A DNA stretch of 64,000 nucleotides from a bacterium (lineage in GTDB: Bacteria; Patescibacteriota; Saccharimonadia; Saccharimonadales; Saccharimonadaceae), in the NCBI GenBank assembly GCA_004561445.1, contig SFVX01000001.1, positions 124,001-188,000 on the forward strand. Reading direction: 5' to 3'. The notes beneath the pieces are model-generated. The model ran no database searches. It was given only the letters and a program-made list of their open reading frames with translations, and was not told where the DNA came from. Below, piece by piece: positions 1 to 8,533 of this stretch. Made by a program: the position numbers and the translations under genes. The stretch's first letter is position 1. Each line of letters starts with the position of its first letter.

Positions 1-1
1 C

Positions 2-409
2 GCGAGCGTCGACCCAAGCTTCTTTAAGGAAATTCTAGATAATCTAATCGAAAACGCTATCAAATACACGCAGTCAGGTTGGGTGATTGTGAATGTGCGA
101 GCCGATGAACATAATGTGCAGATTATCGTAGAAGATACAGGCATTGGCATCGCTCGCGAAGAGCTGTCGCATGTTTTTCAGAAGTTTTACCGCGTCGATA
201 ACAGTGACACGCGCGAAATTGGCGGCACAGGCCTTGGACTTTATCTCGTAAAACAACGCGTTGAAGCGCTTAATGGGCGCATCTGGGTCGAGAGCGAGAA
301 AGGACACGGCTCGCGCTTTATCTTCATGTTGCCGAGACTGAGCTCAGACGCCTATCGTCAACAGAAGTTTTTATTCGATAATCAGTCCGCCAAAAAGGTC
401 GGAAAATAG
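2..409 (+). CDS. Sensor histidine kinase, C-terminal ATP-binding part (5' end outside window)
   Basis: This is the catalytic HATPase_c end of a two-component sensor kinase. The frame is open from base 2, so the start and the sensor and dimerisation domains lie outside the window. The ATP-binding boxes appear in order: N box (NLIENAIKYT, translated from bases 41-70), G1 box (DTGIGI), F box (FQKFYRVD) and G2 box (GGTGLGLYLVK). The protein ends about 45 residues after the G2 box, the usual place for this family. A response regulator starts 39 bases downstream on the same strand and is the likely partner. The order of the boxes makes the family assignment firm. The stimulus cannot be judged from this part. 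Confidence 0.93.
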   Translation, partial: ASVDPSFFKEILDNLIENAIKYTQSGWVIVNVRADEHNVQIIVEDTGIGIAREELSHVFQKFYRVDNSDTREIGGTGLGLYLVKQRVEALNGRIWVESEKGHGSRFIFMLPRLSSDAYRQQKFLFDNQSAKKVGK

Positions 410-432
410 CCACTTTTTAAGCATAACTGTTA

Positions 433-438
433 TATAAT
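433..438 (+). promoter_or_regulatory. -10 hexamer of the response-regulator gene
   Basis: TATAAT lies 10 bases before the ATG at 449 and no Shine-Dalgarno-like sequence lies between. The transcript would have a leader of only a few bases. No good -35 is visible. Confidence 0.4.
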
Positions 439-448
439 TATAGTTAAT

Positions 449-2500
449 ATGGCTAAAATTATGTTGGTAGAGGACGACAAGTCCTTGCGTGAAATTTATA
501 GCATTCGCTTGGTCGCCGAAGGCTATAATATTGTTTCCGCCGGCGATGGAGAGGAAGCTCTCGGCCTTGCCGTACAAGAAAAACCAGACCTGATTATATC
601 AGACGTAATGATGCCGAAGATTTCCGGCTTTGATATGCTAGACATCCTCCGCTCAACGCCAGAGACGAAAGATATCAAAGTAATTATGATGACAGCACTC
701 TCAAGTGATGAGCAGCGCCAACGTAGTGAAGCGCTTGGCGCCGCAAAGCATCTTGTCAAATCACAGTGTGGAATCGAAGATGTAATCAATGCAGTTCACG
801 AAGTCCTAGGCGATGCGCCAAACACGGCCGCACAAGCAAATATCGCCACACTCAATGCAACTGCAACCACCGCAGGCAAAGCTGCCGCAGAAATTACACC
901 GTTAAATCAACCAATACCAGACATGACAAATATTAAAACAGAAGCAACTACCGTAGTAGCGCCACAAGATTCATCAATCCCAGCGCCGGACAGTACTCGC
1001 GCGATGACTAGCGATCAAGAGATGCAGCCTTCGGTCGCAAGTGCACCAAGCGAAGCGCCAGCGCCAGCAATGGAACCTACGCCAATTAGCGCCGCACCAG
1101 TTGCGCCAAGCACACCGGCGCAGCCAGTTGTTCCTGAGGCGCCAGCACAACCGGTCGCCCCTGAAGCGCCAGCTGCACCCGTAGCTCCAGTAACGCCAGC
1201 ACAACCGGCTACCCCGAGCGCTCCTACGGCACCTGCTCAACCAGCGCCAGTTACCCCTGAAGCGCCAGCTGCGCCTACAGCTCCAGTTCAAAATCCAGCT
1301 GGAGAAAATCCTGTAAATTTTAATCAAGCTTCCGTCGCAAAGCCGGTGGCTGTATCTGCTACGCAATCCGCACCAGTTCAGCCTGCGGCGGGAGCTAATA
1401 CACCGGTTCAAGGTGCCGCACTCACGCCGCAACAGGTTTTGACGATGATGGGAAACGGCATGGGTAGTATGCCGCAAGCGCGCCCAGTAGTCGTAATTCC
1501 GCAAGCGCCAGCAGCGTCCGAGACGCCGGCCGTTCCCGTCGCATCCGCGCCTCAGACAATCTCGCAAGTACCAAAAGCTGGCGGAACTTTGCCGATGCCA
1601 GGAGCAGTTCCACGAGCAGTAACTCCTCAGGCTGTAACACCTCAAGGCGTAGTACCACAGACAGCAATACCCGCGATGACTCCACAACAACTTGCATTGC
1701 TCCGCGCTCAGCAACAAGCACAAATGCAAGCTCAGATGCAGGCAGCTCAAACTACTCAGATGTCACAGGCTACGCAAGCGCCACGTCCAGCTCAACCACG
1801 CACGGCTGGAGGCGAAAGAGTCTTACAACCGATTCATGATCCAACACAAGACCAAATGCGCGCAGCCATGGCAAAACGTTTCGCGGATCTGCTCGGCGAA
1901 GAAGACCCTGCCAAACCTGGCACCGTTACAACTAAGAGCGCATCAGATACAGCAACTAAGCACGACGCTACAATAAACGTGCCGACAACTGCGCAAATCA
2001 ATGAACTTATTCCGCCAGTACCACAAAATACTCAAGCTGCGCCAACACAACCTTCTGTACCGACGCAGCCGGCAGAACAGCCAGCGATGCTTGCACAGGC
2101 TACGACTCCGATCCAAACAGCGCAAGAACTAGCGGCGCAAGGACAGGCGCAGATGCAGGCGAAGATCCAAATTGATCCGAACGCAAAAATATCCGATATG
2201 GCTTCTATTCCAGCTCCAGACGAAGGCATTATTGAACCGATTCGCCCCGCTTTCGTAAACGAACTCGAGGAACAGCTAGCAAAGGACTTATCCGAAAATA
2301 GCGATCAAGATTCGATGAGCGCTCGCATGATGAAAGAGCTGGCAGATGACGAGACAACAAAAACCGCACTCGAGCTAGCGAGCAAAATGCCAAAACCAGA
2401 AGATGACGAAATCGACGAATCGCAGGTTGAAATGCCAGAATCTGTGGCAAAAGCCGAGTTCTCGAGTCCGAATATTTCTAGTCCGAATGTTAGTAATTAG
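449..2500 (+). CDS. Response regulator receiver domain fused to a very long Pro/Ala/Gln-rich tail
   Basis: Residues 1-120 are a CheY-like receiver domain. The acidic pocket (D9, D10), the phospho-acceptor D52 in IISDVMMPK, the switch Thr in MMTALS and a Lys in HLVKS are all visible. No DNA-binding or enzymatic output domain follows. Instead there are about 560 residues of low complexity: Pro/Ala/Val repeats (about residues 200-300), Gln/Met-rich stretches (about 410-450) and an acidic C-terminal section. No membrane segment or known fold can be seen after residue 125. It sits directly after a histidine kinase, so phosphorylation by that kinase is likely. The tail could bind partners, act as a spacer or phase-separate; this is speculation. 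No Shine-Dalgarno is present; a TATAAT 10 bases upstream suggests a near-leaderless mRNA. Confidence 0.85.
   Translation: MAKIMLVEDDKSLREIYSIRLVAEGYNIVSAGDGEEALGLAVQEKPDLIISDVMMPKISGFDMLDILRSTPETKDIKVIMMTALSSDEQRQRSEALGAAKHLVKSQCGIEDVINAVHEVLGDAPNTAAQANIATLNATATTAGKAAAEITPLNQPIPDMTNIKTEATTVVAPQDSSIPAPDSTRAMTSDQEMQPSVASAPSEAPAPAMEPTPISAAPVAPSTPAQPVVPEAPAQPVAPEAPAAPVAPVTPAQPATPSAPTAPAQPAPVTPEAPAAPTAPVQNPAGENPVNFNQASVAKPVAVSATQSAPVQPAAGANTPVQGAALTPQQVLTMMGNGMGSMPQARPVVVIPQAPAASETPAVPVASAPQTISQVPKAGGTLPMPGAVPRAVTPQAVTPQGVVPQTAIPAMTPQQLALLRAQQQAQMQAQMQAAQTTQMSQATQAPRPAQPRTAGGERVLQPIHDPTQDQMRAAMAKRFADLLGEEDPAKPGTVTTKSASDTATKHDATINVPTTAQINELIPPVPQNTQAAPTQPSVPTQPAEQPAMLAQATTPIQTAQELAAQGQAQMQAKIQIDPNAKISDMASIPAPDEGIIEPIRPAFVNELEEQLAKDLSENSDQDSMSARMMKELADDETTKTALELASKMPKPEDDEIDESQVEMPESVAKAEFSSPNISSPNVSN
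1095..1300 (+). repeat. Imperfect Pro/Ala-coding repeats inside the response regulator
   Basis: The DNA repeats short units encoding APAAPVAP- and PAQPV-like motifs (gcgccagc and ccagctgc cores). They are in frame within the linker of the response-regulator gene. Such tracts change length easily between strains. Confidence 0.6.
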
Positions 2501-2520
2501 GCCTAAATTTTAGCACTCGC

Positions 2521-2549
2521 TTGACTTTTTAATCAAAGTGTGCTATAAT
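2521..2549 (+). promoter_or_regulatory. Promoter of the pseudouridine synthase gene (leaderless)
   Basis: TTGACT (2521-2526), 17-base spacer, TATAAT (2544-2549), with TG before the -10 (TGCTATAAT). The expected transcription start, about 7 bases on, coincides with the ATG at 2556. Confidence 0.85.
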
Positions 2550-2555
2550 AGATGT

Positions 2556-3236
2556 ATGGACTCTACTTCTTTGCGTTTAAATAAATATCTGGCGACCAAC
2601 CTCGGGATTTCGCGTCGCGAGGCAGATATTTTGATAGAGCGCGAAAAAGTGAAGATTAATGGTAAAATCGCCGAGATCGGCGCACGCGTAACAGAGACAG
2701 ACCAGGTAGAATACAATGGCAAGACTATTAGCCGTCAAAAACTTATCTACCTACTCTTTCATAAACCGGTAGGCTATGTTTGCAGTCGCAGGCGCCAAGG
2801 CGAGACACCAACTCTATACGAGTTACTGCCGGACGAATACAAGGCATTAAAGACTGTTGGACGCCTAGATAAAAACTCATCTGGACTAATCTTGCTGACG
2901 AACGATGGCGACTTCGCTTTTCGAATGACACATCCAAGCTTCGTCAAAAACAAGACCTATCTCGTGGAGCTAGACCGCGAACTAATGCCGCTTCATCAAC
3001 AAATGATAGCGGATTTTGGCATTAACTTGCCAGATGGTATTAGTAAGCTGAGACTGACGCGCCTAGACGACACGCGCAAAGCGTGGCAAGTTAATATGTC
3101 CGAGGGGCGCAATAGGCAGATTCGCCGTACTTTTGATGCACTTGGATACAAGGTGACAAAACTTCACCGGATTGAATTTGGACCATATCAGCTCGGCGAT
3201 TTGCCGGCTGGCAAGTTTAAAGAAATTAATTTTTGA
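2556..3236 (+). CDS. rRNA pseudouridine synthase, RsuA/RluB/RluF family
   Basis: The enzyme isomerises a uridine in rRNA to pseudouridine. An S4 RNA-binding domain covers about residues 5-55 (LNKYLA, GISRREAD, INGKIA). The catalytic domain carries the motif GRLDKNSSGLILLTNDGD with the catalytic Asp. EGRNRQIRR near residue 190 is the usual C-terminal family motif. The motif wording is closest to RluF/RluB proteins, but the exact target site cannot be told. An upstream in-frame ATG at 2538 lies inside the promoter spacer and cannot be used. ATG 2556 sits exactly at the predicted transcription start, so this mRNA is leaderless. The 3' end overlaps the convergent ftsA gene by 11 bases. Confidence 0.9.
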   Translation: MDSTSLRLNKYLATNLGISRREADILIEREKVKINGKIAEIGARVTETDQVEYNGKTISRQKLIYLLFHKPVGYVCSRRRQGETPTLYELLPDEYKALKTVGRLDKNSSGLILLTNDGDFAFRMTHPSFVKNKTYLVELDRELMPLHQQMIADFGINLPDGISKLRLTRLDDTRKAWQVNMSEGRNRQIRRTFDALGYKVTKLHRIEFGPYQLGDLPAGKFKEINF

Positions 3237-4515
3237 GTAGACGCGCGAGTTTGGCCTTGATGCTCTTGTCGTCGCCAGTACCAAGTAGCGTATCGATACC
3301 GACGCGGAGCAATCCCATAGCCGTAATAAAGGTATGGTCGAGTTCGCGGTCGGTGTCATTTGTCATATCCGGAACATCTTCAGGATCGATCAATGACACG
3401 ATTGGGCGACGTGCGAAAGGTAGCCCCTTATACCAATCACCAGTAGCGAGAGTTTCTGAAATGGCCGATAGGCTAGCACCACCGCCGCAAAGCATGATTT
3501 GACCTGGGAGGTTTTCAGACTCAAAATCTTCGATTGCAAGTTCGACACCGGATTGCCAGACTTCAATATTGCGTTCGACGGCTTTATCGAATTTGCGACG
3601 AAGCTCGGGTTTCATGTTTGGACTGTCGGCAAGAAGCTTGAGTTTTTCGGCGGCTTCAAAATCAAGACCGAGACGTTCGGCGATTTGATGCGTAAAGCTG
3701 CGACCGCCAATGGAGAACATCTTAGTTCCCTCGACGCCGCCATCTTCGACGACGGCAATATCCGTAGTGCCACCACCAATATCCATCACGATTGCCGAGA
3801 GTGAAGAATCAATATCGTCACCAAGACAGGCACGACAGACCGCAAAAGGCTCAACCGCGATAGCAACGAGATCAAGCTGAAGTTCATCGCAGACGCGCTC
3901 AATAGCAGAAATGTGCACAAGTGGCGCAAATGCCGTATAGAGTTGAACAACCACTTCTTTACCCTTGAAGCCGATAGGGTTGGTGACTTTATAGCCGTCG
4001 ATGCGAAGCGAAACGAGCGCAGAATTAATCAGGCGGACTTCAACATCTTTGTTGTTCGTCTCAAGAGCAACTTCTTTGCGGGCACGTTCGCCAGCGCGAG
4101 CTTGGACTTTTTTGATAATTTTGGACATTTCGTCGTTGGTAATAGGCGTGTCGGCGTTGTTGCGACGATAGCGAATCGAAGCGGTGTTACCCTTGATGAG
4201 CTCACCAGCAATGCCAATGACAACTTCGCGCGCACGGACATTAGCCATATCTTCGGCTTTGACGAGCGCCTCCTCGCAAACTTTGGCGACGCCAGCAATA
4301 TCGGCGATGGCGCCATTAACCATATTGCCGGCCGCTTCGTGAGCTTTGCCGACGCCGACAATTTTAATATCGGTACGAGATTTTTTCGCAATTAAAGCTT
4401 TAACATATTCTGTACCAATGTCAAGAGCGAGAAGATAATCGTCGCTGTCTTTCTGTGTCGCGACTTTCTCTACCTCAGGGTCGGTTTCTGCTTTTTTGCG
4501 TCCAAAAATACTCAT
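3226..4515 (-). CDS. ftsA: FtsA-like actin-fold cell-division ATPase
   Basis: This is a member of the FtsA/PilM branch of the actin superfamily. FtsA tethers FtsZ filaments to the membrane at the division site. The phosphate-1 motif (LALDIGTEYVKAL, about residue 30), phosphate-2 motif (VMDIGGGTTDIAVV, about 242) and adenosine motif (LCGGGASL, about 343) are present. An SHS2/1C-type insert fits the region after GNMVNGAIADI. The C-terminal end (IKAKLARLLKN) could form the short amphipathic membrane-binding helix typical of FtsA. A 30-residue charged N-terminal tail precedes the fold. No ftsZ is adjacent. TATAAT lies 10 bases upstream of the ATG. A PilM role in type IV pili is the main alternative. 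Confidence 0.75.
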   Translation of the reverse strand: MSIFGRKKAETDPEVEKVATQKDSDDYLLALDIGTEYVKALIAKKSRTDIKIVGVGKAHEAAGNMVNGAIADIAGVAKVCEEALVKAEDMANVRAREVVIGIAGELIKGNTASIRYRRNNADTPITNDEMSKIIKKVQARAGERARKEVALETNNKDVEVRLINSALVSLRIDGYKVTNPIGFKGKEVVVQLYTAFAPLVHISAIERVCDELQLDLVAIAVEPFAVCRACLGDDIDSSLSAIVMDIGGGTTDIAVVEDGGVEGTKMFSIGGRSFTHQIAERLGLDFEAAEKLKLLADSPNMKPELRRKFDKAVERNIEVWQSGVELAIEDFESENLPGQIMLCGGGASLSAISETLATGDWYKGLPFARRPIVSLIDPEDVPDMTNDTDRELDHTFITAMGLLRVGIDTLLGTGDDKSIKAKLARLLKN

Positions 4516-4541
4516 GGTTAGGTATATTATAACACGATTAA

Positions 4542-5246
4542 CTAATGTCGTCCGTTGCAGGTGCTCGGGCTCCAGAGTCCTCTGTTTTCAGACTCAGCTT
4601 CGGATTCGGCGAACATGAATTCTTTTTGATATTTGTATGCCGAGTTATAAGTGTATTCGTACGCATAGCCGTCTTTGATGGCGTGAAAATTATAACTAAC
4701 GCCGTCGACATATACATAAGCAAGCAACCTACCGTATTTATCAGTCATGCCCTGCGAATTATCAAATTCTAGTTGCACAGATTTATTAGATAGGTGTCGC
4801 CTGGCATACTCGGATGATTCTGGGCCGTAGCATTCGACTGGCTTGTTTGGATGGACAGTTTCTGGCGTATCAATACCAATCATGCGGACCGGCGTGCTTC
4901 TACCATTGTAATTAACGCGAATAGTATCACCGTCAGTGACAGATATTACATAATAATATGGCAAACCTTCTGAAGCATAGAGCTCAAGCTCTAGCTCTTC
5001 TTTCTCTTCCTCGGGTTCATCGGGGATGTCAACAGTAACCGTTTCTTCGTCTGATGGGCGAGTTGTAGCGGTAATGCTCTCAGTATTCGATGATTCTTCT
5101 TTGTTATTATTATTAATAGCAAGAAAACCAAATACGTAAAATACGGCCACAACTAATGAAATGGCTAGAATCCACTTCGTAATGACCTTCGAGTCGTCAT
5201 CGGTAGCGTAATCAGGAGTGCGTCGCTCCTTATATAATTTCGACAT
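4542..5246 (-). CDS. Membrane-anchored thermonuclease (staphylococcal nuclease-like)
   Basis: One membrane segment (about residues 24-44) is followed by an acidic stretch (about 50-90) and an SNc domain. Family motifs are visible: VTDGDTIRV, VRMIGIDTPE (catalytic Arg, Asp and Glu), KYGRLLAYV (second Arg) and the closing AESENRGLW. The topology places the nuclease outside the membrane, where such enzymes cut DNA or RNA with calcium. It is the last gene of the 8473-to-4542 operon and starts one base after the previous stop. In an organism with reduced nucleotide synthesis, use in salvaging foreign nucleic acid is plausible. That role is an inference; the fold assignment is firm. Confidence 0.9.
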   Translation of the reverse strand: MSKLYKERRTPDYATDDDSKVITKWILAISLVVAVFYVFGFLAINNNNKEESSNTESITATTRPSDEETVTVDIPDEPEEEKEELELELYASEGLPYYYVISVTDGDTIRVNYNGRSTPVRMIGIDTPETVHPNKPVECYGPESSEYARRHLSNKSVQLEFDNSQGMTDKYGRLLAYVYVDGVSYNFHAIKDGYAYEYTYNSAYKYQKEFMFAESEAESENRGLWSPSTCNGRH

Positions 5247-5247
5247 A

Positions 5248-6021
5248 CTATTCCAACACAGCTTTAATCGTGGAGTCGCTTTTGCTATGGCCGCTTCTCT
5301 CTAGAACATCATCCATGACCTTGTTTGCCTCAGATGGAGAGATTGAAGGGTTCTGCGTGCAAGTACGACCAACAATATCACTCATGACGCCGATTTCGGA
5401 TTTGCGAATGGCATCTTCTACCTTTGCAGTTTGATTGTCGAGAGTTTTGTAGTTGCGCTCAAATTTTTCGAGAATACCGATATTTTCTTCAAGATCGGCA
5501 ATTTGGTCCGTTACTTGAGCGTAAATTGCGTCGTATTTTTTCTTGTCGGCGCGATAGGCGACACATTCGGCGTCCCAAATCTTGCGCGCAGAACTTTCGA
5601 TCAAAACACCAGTACCAATATAAGAGATTGCAAGAATGCCAATTTGAATCACGTCGCCAATAACTTGCGTGCTGTAGTTTGGGTCACTCATATTTTTGCA
5701 AATAGATGTAATACGTACGACTGCGTAGCCGACGCCAATTAGCGCCCAGCTAATAAATGTACCAAGACTTTCCTTATTAATTGCGTGCTTTGCAAGGTTT
5801 TGCCCATTTTGGCGCCCCCATGTGAGCGCAATAAAGTTTGCCGCAGTAGCAATAATAAACGCAGTAAGCATAGCGAATGCGTTAGTCATATTCATGAGCT
5901 CAACAAACTTGCCGTAGAGCAAAATCATATCTAGGATTGCAAGCGAAAATGAGATGCCGATAATCACATAAGTGCCAAGAGATATATCTGGATTTTTCTT
6001 GATTTTAGTATTCTTTGCCAT
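5248..6021 (-). CDS. Polytopic membrane protein of unknown function with coiled-coil C-terminus
   Basis: I do not recognise this family. There are three or four hydrophobic segments (about residues 17-37, 47-68, 88-105 and 122-141). A hydrophilic, partly coiled-coil C-terminal half follows (about 150-215, including a TDQIADLEENIGILEKFE-like heptad region). There is no signal peptide beyond the first membrane span. It is the fifth gene of a six-gene operon, 9 bases after the preceding gene and 1 base before the thermonuclease gene. The spacing implies co-expression with the nuclease and with the VWA/OmpA-like protein. Confidence 0.75.
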   Translation of the reverse strand: MAKNTKIKKNPDISLGTYVIIGISFSLAILDMILLYGKFVELMNMTNAFAMLTAFIIATAANFIALTWGRQNGQNLAKHAINKESLGTFISWALIGVGYAVVRITSICKNMSDPNYSTQVIGDVIQIGILAISYIGTGVLIESSARKIWDAECVAYRADKKKYDAIYAQVTDQIADLEENIGILEKFERNYKTLDNQTAKVEDAIRKSEIGVMSDIVGRTCTQNPSISPSEANKVMDDVLERSGHSKSDSTIKAVLE

Positions 6022-6030
6022 ATTAAATCC

Positions 6031-6474
6031 TTACTTTAACTCGCTATATTTTTTCTTCATTTTTTCAGTAATGTCTTTGTCGAATTTCTGGTCTTTGCTT
6101 AGACTACGGCCAAAAATACGCGTTTGCGACTCATCATAGCGCTCGAAGAGAAGCTTTTGCTCTTCAATTGCCTTCTCGAGGTCCATGATTTGTGCGTGAA
6201 TATCGGCTTTGCCAGCTTCATAGGCTTTATCTAGCTCATTGCGGTAGCCATTATAGTCGCCAGAAAGTTTCTTGTATGGATAGTTAAACGAGTCAGCAAC
6301 AGATTGAAGCATGCTTTTTAGTGCAGCTGGCTCGAATTCCCCCTTATATTTGCGCTCGATACTAGCCAGAGTCTTCCCTCTTAGCCTTTGAATACTTAAT
6401 TCAGATACGGTTTTAAAATGCGTTGGAACATTGTCGTATGTGAAATTTTTGCTCTTGTTCTTAAATATACACAT
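6031..6474 (-). CDS. Small soluble helical protein of unknown function
   Basis: A 147-residue, charged, mostly helical protein with no membrane span, signal peptide or motif that I recognise. The section from about residue 80 to 115 is likely coiled coil. It is fourth in the unknown operon, with 7-9 base gaps on both sides, which supports it being a real gene. It may form a helical assembly with the neighbouring coiled-coil protein; this is a guess from composition and position. Confidence 0.65.
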   Translation of the reverse strand: MCIFKNKSKNFTYDNVPTHFKTVSELSIQRLRGKTLASIERKYKGEFEPAALKSMLQSVADSFNYPYKKLSGDYNGYRNELDKAYEAGKADIHAQIMDLEKAIEEQKLLFERYDESQTRIFGRSLSKDQKFDKDITEKMKKKYSELK

Positions 6475-6481
6475 ATTTCTC

Positions 6482-7156
6482 CTAATTAATTACTTCTTCT
6501 ACTGCATCTGAATACTCTGGTGGAAGATATTCAAATTTGTTAAAACCTAGATGTTTGACGATTTTTGCGCCAATGCTGGTACAGAATTTATCGCAAAGAC
6601 TGTCGGTAATATTCACAACAATCTGAACTTGATTCTTCCATTGCTTTTTATTCTCGACTCCAGTCGCAACAAGAGTTTTCTTCTCAGCCTCCATCTCATC
6701 GAGTTGAAGATTTTGATTGGTAATGTCAGTCTTGATAACATGAATTCTTGATTGTAGAGTGATAATTTCGAGAGAATCTTTGGTCTTTTCTAGTTCGGCT
6801 TTTATCTCGGCAAGATTATCTTTGGTTACTTTGAGACACTTTTCGCGGTTGTCGATTTCTTCAGACAACTTAGCAAGACGATTATCAAGATTGGCGGTAA
6901 TTTTACTATATTGACCATAGATAGAAAGGATAATCTTGTCACGCTTTTTGCCGATTTCTTCAATAAAATCGTGTTTCATGAGGTATTTTGTAGGAACAGC
7001 GTACTTTTGGCCTGATTTTACAGGGGTTTGAATGCCGTTTTCTTTACAAAAGATGTTAAACATGGCACCTCTACCAAAGTAGGCCTTGATTGCAGTTCTC
7101 ATCCTAAATAGGAGTTTAAATTCGATATCCGTGGCTTGAAATGCGTATTCTGACAT
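6482..7156 (-). CDS. Coiled-coil protein of unknown function
   Basis: A 224-residue protein with a long heptad-rich helix (about residues 85-170: SEEIDNREKCLKVTKDNLAE and onwards). Short globular ends flank it. There is no membrane span or signal peptide. The N-terminal 75 residues (ATDIEFKLLFRMRTAIKAYF...) may be a small domain. It starts 12 bases after the VWA/OmpA-like gene and ends 7 bases before the next gene, so it belongs to the operon. I cannot assign a function. Confidence 0.68.
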   Translation of the reverse strand: MSEYAFQATDIEFKLLFRMRTAIKAYFGRGAMFNIFCKENGIQTPVKSGQKYAVPTKYLMKHDFIEEIGKKRDKIILSIYGQYSKITANLDNRLAKLSEEIDNREKCLKVTKDNLAEIKAELEKTKDSLEIITLQSRIHVIKTDITNQNLQLDEMEAEKKTLVATGVENKKQWKNQVQIVVNITDSLCDKFCTSIGAKIVKHLGFNKFEYLPPEYSDAVEEVIN

Positions 7157-7168
7157 ATTTTTCCTTTA

Positions 7169-8473
7169 TTAATTTAGCGGCTCGATGTGAACCGTACGAT
7201 TTTGCTTTGCTAGATCTTCACTTCTTCTTCCATCCGGGCATTCATCGACGAAGCCAGTAGGCAAAGCGTAGGTCTCGATACTTTCAACTTTGCCACCCAA
7301 TTCGGCGACCATGCTTTTGATACGACCGACACGATCTTCTGCAAGGCTAATCCTACGCGGAGTAGTGCATGACGACACCGCCACTGAAGTAACCACCTTG
7401 AACCTTTGGCCGCTATTCGTTGCGTCGGCCAGAGATTTTAGAACTTCACGGGCTTTGTCTTCGTTCAAAAATACGGCGCTACTGCCCTGGAAGCCAAGCT
7501 CCGAATTCTCATCAAAGATTTGCTTTTTCGCCCAAAAACTATCACGCATAGGTTGATCAGTAGGATCAACATGCTTGTCGGTCTCAACAGACTCGTCTGA
7601 TGCGTCGAACTCGTCGTCGAGATTAATGACTTCGGCACCCTTGGCTTCTAGAACGGCTCTGTATAGGTCTTTGATTTTCTCTATAGAATCGTTATCGAGC
7701 GCGTGCTGTGGCTCTATGGTACTGCCGATACCAGCCCAAATAATATCGTGGCCAATGAGATTCTCGCGATCATCACGTTCGGCAAAAGTAGCCGCGAGAT
7801 CTTCGGCACTACAATAATCCTCGCCGCATCGACGAGTCAAAATGCCATCTTTTGCAAAGTTTAGCTTGCCGTTGTCTGACAAACCAGAGCCGAGCACGAT
7901 GACGAGGTTTTTCTCATCTTCGTCCGAGTGGCTAGCGGCGCGCTCGATAGCTTCAAGATAGTCAGCGCCGTCAAGCTTTGGTGCGACATGCGTTGCTTCT
8001 TCAATGGTATCAATATACTCATTGATGAGCTTCATTTTTTCTTTACTGTTTTGCTCTTTGTCGTATACTTCTGCAAAATCTGCGCCGTTTTTGTCGAATT
8101 TGAACGAAATACGACTGGATCCTTTGGCGGCTGAATAGATTTTGATGTTAGCTTCGGCATCTTTGAGGAGACTGTTTACTAGATAACGACGCGAAAGCTT
8201 GGTTAGTTCTGGCTTTGGCGTGTTTGCAGTGTTTCCAGCAATAATAAGAATGTTATCGTAGGCGTACTTTTCGTCAGCTACGCAACCCATTAGATTGGCT
8301 TCATAAGTATTGCCGTCAGCTGCACCACATGCGCTTTTGTTATCGCTGATAACGACACCACTAAGAACAAAGCCTAGAATTCCGAGAGCACCAACGATGC
8401 CTAGTACACCCCAAACCGTATTAGGGTTTAGGTTAAAATTCCTTCTACTTGAACGCCTGCGCGTTTTTCTCAT
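7169..8473 (-). CDS. Membrane-anchored protein with degenerate VWA-like and OmpA-like domains
   Basis: A basic N-terminus and one membrane anchor (about residues 20-43) are followed by an extracytoplasmic region. Residues about 70-260 have the strand-helix rhythm of a von Willebrand A fold (NILIIAGNT, NLVIVLGSGLSD, HDIIWAGIG), but the metal-binding DxSxS motif is missing. The last 130 residues resemble a degenerate OmpA-type peptidoglycan-binding domain (LAEDRVGRIKSMVAELGG...SEDLAKQNRTVHI). Cys pairs (C49, C64, and CGEDYC) suggest an oxidised location. It is the first gene of a six-gene operon. The ATG has a good GAGGAG Shine-Dalgarno and a leader of about 170 bases with regulatory-looking structure. 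Domain calls are from pattern only and moderately sure. Confidence 0.7.
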   Translation of the reverse strand: MRKTRRRSSRRNFNLNPNTVWGVLGIVGALGILGFVLSGVVISDNKSACGAADGNTYEANLMGCVADEKYAYDNILIIAGNTANTPKPELTKLSRRYLVNSLLKDAEANIKIYSAAKGSSRISFKFDKNGADFAEVYDKEQNSKEKMKLINEYIDTIEEATHVAPKLDGADYLEAIERAASHSDEDEKNLVIVLGSGLSDNGKLNFAKDGILTRRCGEDYCSAEDLAATFAERDDRENLIGHDIIWAGIGSTIEPQHALDNDSIEKIKDLYRAVLEAKGAEVINLDDEFDASDESVETDKHVDPTDQPMRDSFWAKKQIFDENSELGFQGSSAVFLNEDKAREVLKSLADATNSGQRFKVVTSVAVSSCTTPRRISLAEDRVGRIKSMVAELGGKVESIETYALPTGFVDECPDGRRSEDLAKQNRTVHIEPLN

Positions 8474-8510
8474 TATCTTTATTCTCCTCTATTTTTATTT
8501 CGGCATATAT

Positions 8511-8533
8511 AAAAACGACACCGCAAAGGTGCC
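8511..8533 (-). terminator. Terminator-like hairpin in the leader of the unknown operon
   Basis: On the minus strand GGCACC and GGTGTC form a 6-bp stem around TTTGC, followed by GTTTTTAT. It lies 38 bases upstream of the ATG at 8473, inside the transcript. Its 3' arm and U-tract can instead pair over 16 positions with 8581-8596, so it looks conditional. Confidence 0.6.

Noticed and set aside
974..1750. Long open frame on the minus strand opposite the response regulator
   Set aside because: It is a mirror of the Pro/Ala-rich coding repeats; its Arg/Trp/Cys-rich product has no domain character and no ribosome-binding site.
2538..2555. Start of the pseudouridine synthase at 2538
   Set aside because: That ATG lies upstream of the -10 box, so it would not be in the transcript; 2556 fits the leaderless spacing and the family N-terminus.
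4542..8473. Calling the unknown operon a Zorya defence system
   Set aside because: There is no MotA-like ZorA, no helicase and no HNH partner; only a loose similarity of domain types exists.
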